Of a stretch of 64,000 nt of DNA, positions 45,682 to 53,093 are shown one piece after another. Numbering within the stretch: position 1 is the first letter of the stretch; each line of letters begins with the position of its first letter. This stretch comes from Cohnella algarum. Lineage in GTDB: Bacteria > Bacillota > Bacilli > Paenibacillales > Paenibacillaceae. The position numbers and the translations under genes were made by a program. Location: contig NZ_JAFHKM010000002.1 in assembly GCF_016937515.1 (NCBI RefSeq), positions 124,001 through 188,000 of the forward strand, read 5' to 3'. The notes beneath the pieces are model-generated. The model was not told the origin of the DNA and ran no database searches. It worked only from the letters and a program-made list of their open reading frames with translations.

Positions 45682-47373
45682 CTATTCGGCCCTCCAAACA
45701 AGTTCTGCGCGAAATCCGTTTTTCGACGATTTCGAAAAATACAGGCCCGAGCCTTCCTCGTACAAGTGAAGAAGCCGCTGGTGGATGTTCCACAGCCCGC
45801 AGCCGGTCTCCGCTTCGAGCGGGGCGGAAATCCGCTTCTTCAGCTCGATCATCCGCTCCTCCGTCATTCCGGGGCCGTTGTCCTCCACGACGATGCGGTT
45901 TCCGTCCGGGCCCGTTTCCCCCTTGATCGTAACGACCCCGAACCGTTCGCTCGGTTCGATGCCGTGAATGACCGCGTTTTCGACGAGCGGCTGGATCAGC
46001 AGCTTCGGAATTTCCAGCTCCAGCATCTCCTCCGGGATGTCGATTTCGTACCGGAATCTCTGGATGCGCAGCAGTTGGATTTCCAAATAGTTGCGGACAA
46101 GCTTCGCTTCTTCGCGCACCGTGGCCGTCGTTTTTTCGGTCCGCGTCGTGTAGCGGTAATACTCGCCGAGATTCAGCGCCATCGCCACGACCGCGTCCTT
46201 TTCGCCGAGGCTTGCCATCCCCTTGATGTAAAACAGGCAGTTGTACAGGAAGTGGGGATTGATTTGCGATTGCAAATGCTTTAAGGTCGCTTCCTTCGAC
46301 CGCAGCGTTTCCTTGTATACCTTGTCGATCAGGTCCCCGATTTTTTCGGCCATTTCGTTAAAGCTTCGGAACAAAAAATCGAATTCGTTGTTCGTCCGGG
46401 GGTGAAGCCGGATCGAGTAACGGCCGTCCCGGACGCGCTGCACGCCTTTGACGAGCAATTGAATCGGCCTTTGCACGTTCCGGTACAGCAGCAGCGTCGC
46501 CAACAGGCTGAGCGCCAGCAGCAGCACGATGGAGGAATAAAACAGATTCCGGCTCGTCACGATCGGCGAAAAAATCGTTTCGAGCGGCACGAGATCGACC
46601 ATCGCCCAGTCCAGGCTGCCGGAATGGGCATGGTTGATCATGTATTTTTTCCCGTTCAGCGTCACGACCGCGTTGCCGCTTTCCTCGAGGTTCATGGATT
46701 CGAGGATGCCGACCGCCGGGTCGATCGTCGTGCGGTCAGCCGTGTAGCTGACGATCGGCGCTTCGCCTTTCCGGTACAGAAACGGCTCCGTCAGCTCCCC
46801 CTGCTTGTAGAGACTGAGCATGTTCCGGATGTTGTCCTCGGTAAACCGGACTTCGACGAAGACGTTCGGAATGCCCGCGGGCCTGATTTGCGAAAACAGC
46901 ATTTGCTTCATGCTGAAGCTGACGGCGCTTCGGTACGTCCATTCCCCGGGGGGCGTTTCGCGGATCGTCCGTTCGTCGTACTTGACGGAATAATCGGTCG
47001 AGATGACTTCCTTCGAATCGGTCAAGTGCAAAATGAGCTGGTTGTTCCAGGCGTTCGTCGCGGTTTGCATGTTCAACATCTCGAAAATCCGCAACTGCCG
47101 CTGAAGCTGCAAAATCGGGTCGCTTTTCCCCCGCCCGTCCAAATACTCCCGCAAGGTGAAATCCCGTCCTGCCGACGCCGAATATTTCGTCAGCTGGTCG
47201 ACCATCATGTCCATCTGGCTCATAAAAAAGGAGAGGCGGTTCAAATTGTTGTCCTCGACCGTCTGCCGGACGACGTCGACGCTGACTTGATAGGAGTAAC
47301 CGTACAAGGCGACCGTGGGAAGGAGAAGCGAAATGACAAGCAGGAAAATTTTGCTGAAGATGTTCAGTTTCAC
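45682..47373 (-). CDS. Sensor histidine kinase (YesM-like)
   Basis: Membrane sensor kinase, 563 residues. One membrane helix at about 8-27, an extracellular domain of about 250 residues, a second helix at about 285-305, HAMP, then the YesM-type kinase core: His in QSQINPHFLYNCLFYIKG, N box VENAVIHGI, G box VEDNGPGM. It begins with GTG 47373 after GGGGGAG. It probably senses an extracellular sugar or its binding protein and pairs with the AraC-type regulator. Confidence 0.94.
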   Translation of the reverse strand: MKLNIFSKIFLLVISLLLPTVALYGYSYQVSVDVVRQTVEDNNLNRLSFFMSQMDMMVDQLTKYSASAGRDFTLREYLDGRGKSDPILQLQRQLRIFEMLNMQTATNAWNNQLILHLTDSKEVISTDYSVKYDERTIRETPPGEWTYRSAVSFSMKQMLFSQIRPAGIPNVFVEVRFTEDNIRNMLSLYKQGELTEPFLYRKGEAPIVSYTADRTTIDPAVGILESMNLEESGNAVVTLNGKKYMINHAHSGSLDWAMVDLVPLETIFSPIVTSRNLFYSSIVLLLALSLLATLLLYRNVQRPIQLLVKGVQRVRDGRYSIRLHPRTNNEFDFLFRSFNEMAEKIGDLIDKVYKETLRSKEATLKHLQSQINPHFLYNCLFYIKGMASLGEKDAVVAMALNLGEYYRYTTRTEKTTATVREEAKLVRNYLEIQLLRIQRFRYEIDIPEEMLELEIPKLLIQPLVENAVIHGIEPSERFGVVTIKGETGPDGNRIVVEDNGPGMTEERMIELKKRISAPLEAETGCGLWNIHQRLLHLYEEGSGLYFSKSSKNGFRAELVWRAE

Positions 47374-47486
47374 TATAAGCTCCCCCTAAGATGTGCAAGT
47401 GAAAGTGCGGTGCGAGTATGCAAGTTTGCAGGCGTCGATCGCGGTCTTCGAACGGGCAGATTCATCTTAGCATTAAAGTCCAGATG

Positions 47487-47504
47487 ATTGAAAGGGCTTT
47501 CAAT
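47487..47504. repeat. Palindrome ATTGAAAG-GG-CTTTCAAT
   Basis: A perfect 8+8 bp palindrome with a 2-bp centre, about 115 bp upstream of the sensor kinase start. It could be an operator for the sugar operon, but no promoter is clear next to it. Confidence 0.5.
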
Positions 47505-47589
47505 ATTGGGCCGCGGGTTGCCGCCGATCGATTGGCTGGTCCCGTTGCACCAGGCGCGTCGTCGTTGCATGTCCCGTTTCCGCCTCGCC

Positions 47590-47690
47590 CCGCCAAATTA
47601 ACGGCCTCCTCACGCCGTTATTTGCTCGCGGTGCCGGATAATTCGCAAATAACGGTCCGGCTCAGCCGCTATTTCCGTTGGGGGCCGTTT
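47590..47690. repeat. Alternating inverted repeats of GCCGTTATTTGC
   Basis: Four arms in alternating orientation: TTAACGGC, GCCGTTATTTGC (47614-47625), GCAAATAACGG (47645-47655) and GCCGCTATTTCCG. The second arm can pair perfectly with the third (11 bp) or with the first (8 bp), so two exclusive hairpins are possible. It lies in the 500-bp gene-free gap 47374-47881, which otherwise holds only the palindrome above and the promoter at 47775. Confidence 0.6.
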
Positions 47691-47774
47691 TCCGCCTTGA
47701 TTGACGGAACCGAGGGACGCTATTGGCGGAAGTTCGGCGCGAGTACGGGGATAAGATGGAAGTCAATCTGGCCC

Positions 47775-47830
47775 TTGACAAAACTAATCACATTAGTTAT
47801 ATTGAAATCGCAAAAACTAATAATATTAGT
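47775..47830 (+). promoter_or_regulatory. Promoter with twin ACTAAT-N3-ATTAGT operators
   Basis: TTGACA (47775-47780), 17-bp spacer and TATATT (47798-47803) form a near-ideal promoter. A perfect palindrome ACTAAT-CAC-ATTAGT fills the spacer (47783-47797), and a second, ACTAAT-AAT-ATTAGT, lies just after the start site (47816-47830). Their centres are 33 bp apart, about three helical turns. The layout is that of a tightly repressed promoter for the membrane protein gene at 47882. Confidence 0.88.
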
Positions 47831-47881
47831 TTTTTTATGCAGCGGGTATCCCGCATTCCATTGCCGAAAGGGAGAGATTCA

Positions 47882-48442
47882 ATGTTCGCAGGACATTTCG
47901 GAATCGCAGCCGCCGTCAAAGCAACGCAGCCCAGGCTTCCGCTTTGGTCTCTTATCGTCGCGACCCAATTGCTGGACATTCTTTTCATTCCGCTGAACTT
48001 GGCCGGCGTCGAGCGGACCGACACGTCGATCGGTACCGGATACGGCGAAACGATCTTCCATGCCGATTATACGCATTCTCTCGTCGGCGCTCTGCTGATC
48101 GCCGTCGTCGCCGGCTTTGCCGCGCGTCGCGCCTGGGGCGCAAAAGGCGGCTACGCCATTGCGTCCGTCGTCTTCAGCCACTGGCTGCTCGATTTGATCG
48201 TCCATCGGGCGGACATGCCGATTTTGCCGGGAAATGCGGGCCAATTGCCGCTGCTTGGCTTCGGACTGTGGAAATATGCGGGAATCAGCATGATCCTGGA
48301 AACGGCGATCCTTGCGATCGGATTCGCGATGTATGTGCGTTACGCCATGAAAGGGACGGGAAAAACAAGCCGGAAAAAGGCGACGGCGTCGGTCATTGCC
48401 ATGGGGTTGTTCCTCGCGCTCACGATGATGATAAGCGTCTGA
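47882..48442 (+). CDS. YbcI/YdjM-like membrane metal-dependent hydrolase family protein
   Basis: Membrane protein of 186 residues with about five helices. MFAGHFGIA at the start, ATQLLDIL, and DYTHSLVGALL with SHWLLDLIVHR place conserved His and Asp residues at membrane edges, as in the YdjM/DUF457-like family of putative metal-dependent hydrolases. Function is unknown. ATG 47882 has GGGAGAG upstream. The strong promoter with two palindromic operators indicates control by a local-type repressor, though none is encoded next to it. Confidence 0.75.
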   Translation: MFAGHFGIAAAVKATQPRLPLWSLIVATQLLDILFIPLNLAGVERTDTSIGTGYGETIFHADYTHSLVGALLIAVVAGFAARRAWGAKGGYAIASVVFSHWLLDLIVHRADMPILPGNAGQLPLLGFGLWKYAGISMILETAILAIGFAMYVRYAMKGTGKTSRKKATASVIAMGLFLALTMMISV

Positions 48443-48600
48443 CGGCAAGACGCGCCGCGACAACGATTCGGCGGCAAGGAAAGAGGCCGGCCGGATGGCC
48501 GGTCGGCCTCTTCCAACGGAGCGCCCCAAACGGAAGCGCCTCCCCGCCAAGCGCATATTGCGGCAAGCAAGCATTTGCCGCGAAGAGGGCAAGGCTCGCC

Positions 48601-49224
48601 CTACGCCTTCCGGCGAACGAGCGAGACGACAAGCGCCAGCAAGCCCGCGGCGAGGCCGGCGATCGCAAGGCCGAGCGTCAGCGGATCCCGCCCCGCGCCG
48701 TCGGACGCCTCATCGGCGGCGCCGGAAGAAGCGGCGCCGTGGCCGTGGCCGTCGGACTCGCCGGTCGACGGCGTCACCGCCGTCACGGAAGCCGGCGTGT
48801 CGGCGTCCTCGGCGCCGGTCCATTCGACGACGCTGCCGTCGGAGTACGTCTGGTAAGCTTTCCAGACGAGCTCCGCGGCGTCTGCCGCGACCCGGCCCTG
48901 GAAGCGGAACTCGCCAAACTCCGTCGCGCCCAGGCCGCTGCCGGACGTCGTCCAGACGACGGAAACGATTTTGCCGTCCGCGTTCGTCTCCGTCTCGTAG
49001 CTCCATTCGGGCTTCGGCTCGAACCGCAGCACTTCGACGCCGTCCGGAACGTCCAGCTTCACTTCGGTCGTAGCCGCGTCCTTCTCGGACGGGACGCGAA
49101 TCGTAAACACCTGGTACGCGCCTTGCGCCACTTCGCCCGGCGATACCGTCACATGCGCGCTTGCCGCCTGGGCGAACCCGAAGGCGAGAAACAGCGCAAA
49201 AACGAGAGACAACCTTTTTTTCAT
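48601..49224 (-). CDS. ycnI: YcnI-like copper-binding protein (DUF1775)
   Basis: Secreted, membrane-anchored protein of 207 residues. Signal peptide ends at AQAASA, leaving a mature start HVTVSPGEV whose histidine is the copper ligand in YcnI. The DUF1775 domain has YQVFTIRVPSEKD and the conserved Trp in PEWSYETE. A Gly/His-rich linker and a C-terminal membrane helix with RRK follow. It ends the ycnJ-kinase-regulator-ycnI copper cluster, 126 bp after the response regulator gene. Confidence 0.92.
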   Translation of the reverse strand: MKKRLSLVFALFLAFGFAQAASAHVTVSPGEVAQGAYQVFTIRVPSEKDAATTEVKLDVPDGVEVLRFEPKPEWSYETETNADGKIVSVVWTTSGSGLGATEFGEFRFQGRVAADAAELVWKAYQTYSDGSVVEWTGAEDADTPASVTAVTPSTGESDGHGHGAASSGAADEASDGAGRDPLTLGLAIAGLAAGLLALVVSLVRRKA

Positions 49225-49350
49225 GACAGGACCAATCCTTTCCGTTGATTGCGGATGAGACCAAGTATAAATCGTCCGCAACCCGACGGCATGACCCCAA
49301 AGGGCTACTCCGGCGAAAAAAAGATGGCGATCCGAAGGCGGCCCGCCGCT

Positions 49351-50040
49351 CTACCCGTCCACCAGCCCCCGTTCGTACGCATAACGGGTCAGCTGCACCC
49401 GGTTGTCCAAATGCAGCTTTTGCAAAATATTTTTGAGATGGTTTTTGACCGTATTTTCGGACAGGCCGAGACCGGCGGCGATTTCGCGATTCGTCCGGCC
49501 CCTGGCCACCTCCAGCAAAATTTCCTTCTCCCGCGGCGTCAGCCCCTCGCGCATGGCGGTTTCGCCGTCCGCGCCCGCTCTCCCCCGCGCCGGCGAAACC
49601 GGCGGCTGGGGCCTTGCGGCGAACTCCCGCAAAATCGACATCGCCAGATCCGGGTTCAGCGGCGCTTCGTCCAGGGCCACCGCACGCAAATATTCGCGCC
49701 AGGACGAAGGCTCCAGGTTTTTGAGCAAGTAGCCTTGGGCGCCCTTTTTCAGCGCTTCGAACAGGTGGGCCGGCTCGTCGGACACCGTCACCATGACGAT
49801 TTTGACGTCGGGATAGGCGCCCTTGATCGCTTTCGCCGCCTCGAGCCCTCCCATCCCGGGCATGGAAATGTCCATCAGCACGAGCTCCGGCGTCGTCTCG
49901 TCCATCAGCTCGAGCGCCTCCTCGCCGCTGGCCGCTTCCCCGACGACGACAAAGTCGCGGTCGGACGCCACGATTTCCCGCATCCCTTGCCGCGCGTGAG
50001 GGTGGTCATCGACGAGCAGCACGCGAAACGGCTGATTCAT
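49351..50040 (-). CDS. NarL/FixJ-type response regulator
   Basis: A 229-residue regulator: receiver domain with LLVDDHPHARQGMREI, phospho-Asp in LVLMDISMPGMGG and Lys in GYLLKNL; C-terminal LuxR-type HTH (LTPREKEILLEVARGRTNREIAAGLGLSENTVKNHLKNILQKL). It overlaps the kinase gene by 35 bp. B. subtilis uses the repressor YcnK for this copper cluster, while here a two-component pair sits within it, so this is probably a copper-responsive or envelope-responsive control. Confidence 0.93.
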   Translation of the reverse strand: MNQPFRVLLVDDHPHARQGMREIVASDRDFVVVGEAASGEEALELMDETTPELVLMDISMPGMGGLEAAKAIKGAYPDVKIVMVTVSDEPAHLFEALKKGAQGYLLKNLEPSSWREYLRAVALDEAPLNPDLAMSILREFAARPQPPVSPARGRAGADGETAMREGLTPREKEILLEVARGRTNREIAAGLGLSENTVKNHLKNILQKLHLDNRVQLTRYAYERGLVDG

Positions 50041-50878
50041 CGCCTCTTCTCCCTTTCTTCGTCAATTCGATTACCGTACGGTCTCCACGCCGCTCCGCCG
50101 CCAGCGTCCAGCCCATCTTCCCCGCGCGATCGCGCACCATGCGCAGGCCGAACCGCCCCGGAGCCGCGAACGGGTCGCCCCCGAACCCGATGCCGTCGTC
50201 CTCGACGCGGCAGCGAAAGCCTCCGCCTTCGACCGGTTCGCCGACGACCGTCACGTTTTGCGCCCGCGCATGCTTGCGGACGTTCAGCAGCGCTTCCCGC
50301 AGGCAGGCGTGCAGCTCGACCTTTTCCTTGCCGGACAAGCTTTCGTCCGGAATCGTCCAGCGAAAATCCGCCTCGGCGTCGAGAACGCCCGCCGTCTCTC
50401 CGAGCAGCTCGCGCAAGGGGAGCACCCAGGCGGCGTCCGCCGCCGACGGCGGCAGCCGCAAATTGGCGATCGCCTGCCGCACGTCCTCGTGCATGACCCG
50501 GACCGTCTCGCGAATCTGTCCGGTAAGCTTGCGCACGGGCGGCTCGCACGCGGCTCGATCCAGCTGGTCGAGCTTGACCGCGAGCAGAAACAGCGACTGA
50601 GCGATGCCGTCGTGCAGCTGCCGCGCCAGCTGTTCCCGCTCTTCGAGCGCCGCCTTGGTCGCTTTCTCCCGCTGCAGCTCGCTCTGCGACTGCTCCATGC
50701 GCCGGAACAGCCCCGGCACGAGCGCCAGCGTCACCGCAAGCACGATGAACGGAGCCAGCAAGTTGCCGAGCTCCATCGACAAATAGGGCAGCAAAAACGC
50801 ATGCCGCACGTACTCCCACAGCCCGATTGTCAGCGTGGGAATCCCGATGATCAGCCATTTGATCCGCTTGTCGCGCAT
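50006..50878 (-). CDS. NarX-type sensor histidine kinase
   Basis: A 290-residue kinase with two membrane helices at about 8-25 and 38-58 and almost no extracellular part, so it may sense within the membrane. The HisKA_3 motif is EREQLARQLHDGIAQSLFLLAVKLDQ and the ATP-binding domain has LREALLNVRKHARA and VEDDGIGF. The start at ATG 50878 follows AGAGGGAG; the frame to 51004 is not supported. It overlaps the response regulator gene and follows ycnJ by 50 bp. Confidence 0.92.
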   Translation of the reverse strand: MRDKRIKWLIIGIPTLTIGLWEYVRHAFLLPYLSMELGNLLAPFIVLAVTLALVPGLFRRMEQSQSELQREKATKAALEEREQLARQLHDGIAQSLFLLAVKLDQLDRAACEPPVRKLTGQIRETVRVMHEDVRQAIANLRLPPSAADAAWVLPLRELLGETAGVLDAEADFRWTIPDESLSGKEKVELHACLREALLNVRKHARAQNVTVVGEPVEGGGFRCRVEDDGIGFGGDPFAAPGRFGLRMVRDRAGKMGWTLAAERRGDRTVIELTKKGRRGDESAVSRAARR

Positions 50879-50928
50879 GACGGCTCCCTCTTTCGCATCC
50901 GGCCGGCTGCCTCCGCCTTCCGGCCGGT

Positions 50929-52590
50929 TCAATAAATCCGAAACTCCGTTTCGCGCACGAGCTCGTTGCTTTCCGAATCCGTCACCCGCACCTGCGCCTT
51001 CCATTTTCCCGCAAAGGGCAAATACGAGCCTTGCGCGCGGTAGGTCGCTTTTTCATAGCCGGCAAAATCGTCCAGCTCCTCATCCTCGTACGCTTCGAGC
51101 GGAACGTCGATCGCGCCGACGTCGTCCCGCCCTTCGGGCATCAGGCGCAGCAGCGCTTGCTTGGGCAGTCCCAGCTCCTCCGGCAGCCATATTTTCAACG
51201 TAAACGCGTTTTCCCCAGGGGCGTTCGGCGCGATTCGCAGCGTCAGGTGCATCTCTTCGCCCATCTCGTGATAATGCAGCGGGGCGTTCGAGGGCAGCGG
51301 ATTTTGATACGTCAGAATGCCGACGCACAGCACGATCGCTCCGAACAGGCCGATGTCGAGCTTCAGCAGTCCGCCGCCGGGAAGATTCCCTTTGCGCAGC
51401 CTGAGCCGGATCAAAAAGGCGGCGATGACAACAAGCGCGGACAGCGCCGTTTTGGCGATCAGCCATTTGCCCCAGGACGTGTAGAGCAAATAAGAAAGCG
51501 AAGGCAAATATTTCAAAACGCTAAGCGTCCCCGTGATCCAAAGCGCGACAAACGAAAGGAGCGCCCACCTGGAAAACAGCAGGGCAAACCGTCCCGCCTC
51601 CGTCCGCTCCTTGCTCCATACGAGAATAAGCAGCGCAAGTCCTCCGCCCCACAATGCGGCTCCAAGCAGGTGGACGAAATCGAGCCCGACCGAATACCCG
51701 ATCGGCGAAAAAGCCGCCGCGTGGCCGCTCCAGGCCTCGGCGAACAGCGCAGCGGCCGCCCAGAAGAGGCGGGCGTACGCCCCGAGCGACCGAAGCAGCG
51801 TCGCCGCGACCGCGAGCAGCAGCTCGGCCAGGTACAGCCGGCCGATCGTCGTCTGAATCAGGATGCGGCCCCATTCGGACATCGGCTCGCCCTGCGCAAG
51901 TTCGCTTACATGCAGAACGGCGTAAGCGAGCGTCGCGCAAAGCGCGAATTTCCCCATGAAGCCGAGAGCCGCTTCGCGCCGCTCCCGCACGACCGGCGAA
52001 GCTCCGCGCGAAAGGCTCCACAGCGCCAGCCCGGCCGTCAGGAGCAGGCCCGCGTAATAGGCGATTCTCGTCGCGTAAAGAACGAATGCCCGGTCGCCCA
52101 GCATGTGCTCGCCGTGCCCGTCATGTCCGACCTGGGCGTGAGGATCCAGCCGGTCGGACGTCGTCGCGGCCGGCGGATTGCCGACGGTGAACACGTAGGC
52201 CCCGGAAACCGGATGGCCGTCGGCGGAAATGACGCTGTACGACACCGTATAATGGCCCTCTTCAAGCTTCGGAAGGCTGAGCCTCAAGCCTTTTCCCTGT
52301 TCGAAACGCTCCGGCTCCGCGTCCGTAACGGACTTCGAAGCGTCATCCAGCACGCGAAGCGAGTATCCGGTGCCGTCCAGCCGCTCGTTGAAGAGCAGCT
52401 CGACGGCCTCGGGTGCGGACGCGAGTTTCGCGTCTTGCGCGGGCGAAGCCTGTTCCAGCGTCGCATGCGCGAAAGCGGAAGGAGCCGACAGCCCGATGGC
52501 CCCGGCCCAAAAAACGATGAACGCGACAAAGCGCCGCAGCGCCGGCAAAGCGGCCGCATGCTTGCGCCCGTAAGCTGATGCAGTCGACAC
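50929..52590 (-). CDS. ycnJ: YcnJ-like CopC-CopD copper import fusion
   Basis: A 553-residue protein. A signal peptide precedes a mature start at HATLEQASPAQDAKL (CopC, His1 as copper ligand; Met-free), then about residue 170 onward eight membrane helices form CopD (with conserved His in SGHAAAF and FVHLLGAALWGGG), and a C-terminal extracellular YtkA-like domain of about 100 residues. B. subtilis YcnJ has the same domain order and takes up copper. It starts with GTG 52590, 8 nt after AGAGGGG, and heads the copper cluster. Confidence 0.92.
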   Translation of the reverse strand: MSTASAYGRKHAAALPALRRFVAFIVFWAGAIGLSAPSAFAHATLEQASPAQDAKLASAPEAVELLFNERLDGTGYSLRVLDDASKSVTDAEPERFEQGKGLRLSLPKLEEGHYTVSYSVISADGHPVSGAYVFTVGNPPAATTSDRLDPHAQVGHDGHGEHMLGDRAFVLYATRIAYYAGLLLTAGLALWSLSRGASPVVRERREAALGFMGKFALCATLAYAVLHVSELAQGEPMSEWGRILIQTTIGRLYLAELLLAVAATLLRSLGAYARLFWAAAALFAEAWSGHAAAFSPIGYSVGLDFVHLLGAALWGGGLALLILVWSKERTEAGRFALLFSRWALLSFVALWITGTLSVLKYLPSLSYLLYTSWGKWLIAKTALSALVVIAAFLIRLRLRKGNLPGGGLLKLDIGLFGAIVLCVGILTYQNPLPSNAPLHYHEMGEEMHLTLRIAPNAPGENAFTLKIWLPEELGLPKQALLRLMPEGRDDVGAIDVPLEAYEDEELDDFAGYEKATYRAQGSYLPFAGKWKAQVRVTDSESNELVRETEFRIY

Positions 52591-52653
52591 GAACGAAACC
52601 CCTCTTTCGAAAAATCCAAAAATTTCCGCAATCCTTGGACCCTGTCACCGTCC

Positions 52654-52682
52654 ATCGTACCCGAACGCGTCCCTTCGTTCAA
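52654..52682 (-). promoter_or_regulatory. Promoter of the ycnJ copper operon
   Basis: Minus-strand TTGAAC (52677-52682), 17-bp spacer and TACGAT (52654-52659). It lies back-to-back with the metE promoter at 52700. Confidence 0.65.
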
Positions 52683-52699
52683 CTGCCGGAAAAGAATTG

Positions 52700-52728
52700 T
52701 TGCATAAATATTCTTTCGAATGTATAGT
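52700..52728 (+). promoter_or_regulatory. Promoter of the metE riboswitch transcript
   Basis: TTGCAT (52700-52705), 17-bp spacer and TATAGT (52723-52728), leaving a leader of about 360 nt with the cobalamin aptamer and a terminator. Confidence 0.75.
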
Positions 52729-52764
52729 TATTGACGACAACCGCATACCGGAAAAGATGGCGAC

Positions 52765-52925
52765 GCAGCTTCCGGCGCTCGTGAAGAGCGCTTGAAGCGG
52801 TGAGCGGATGAAAAGGGAAGCCGGTGAGAGTCCGGCGCGGTCCCGCCACTGTAACGGGGGCAAAGGCGCGATATGCGCGCGGCCTTTGGAACCCGAAGCC
52901 AGGGATACCTGCCGTCTTTTCTCAA
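52765..52925 (+). ncRNA. Cobalamin (B12) riboswitch
   Basis: The conserved core is present in order: AAAAGGGAAGCCGGTGAGAG, TCCGGCGCGGTCCCGCCACTG, a variable GC-rich stem, then GAAGCCAGGGATACCTGCCG (B12 box). It lies upstream of a terminator and metE. Cobalamin should therefore shut off this B12-independent enzyme when the B12-dependent one can work. Confidence 0.95.
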
Positions 52926-52992
52926 GCCAAGGAACCTACGGTCGATAGGGATGATCCGGCACATCTGATTTGACGTTCTGGACGTCTATTTC

Positions 52993-53037
52993 GGCATGCC
53001 CGTCCTTCCGAAGCTGGGAGGCGGGCATGCCTTTTTT
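52993..53037 (+). terminator. Riboswitch terminator before metE
   Basis: GGCATGCCCG (52993-53002) pairs with CGGGCATGCC (53022-53031) and is followed by TTTTTT. It lies between the cobalamin aptamer and metE and is the likely expression platform. Confidence 0.92.
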
Positions 53038-53093
53038 GCTTGCGGCGCCCGGATGTCGGTTGATCAACATTTTGCGAGAGGTGTGGTTTGCGT

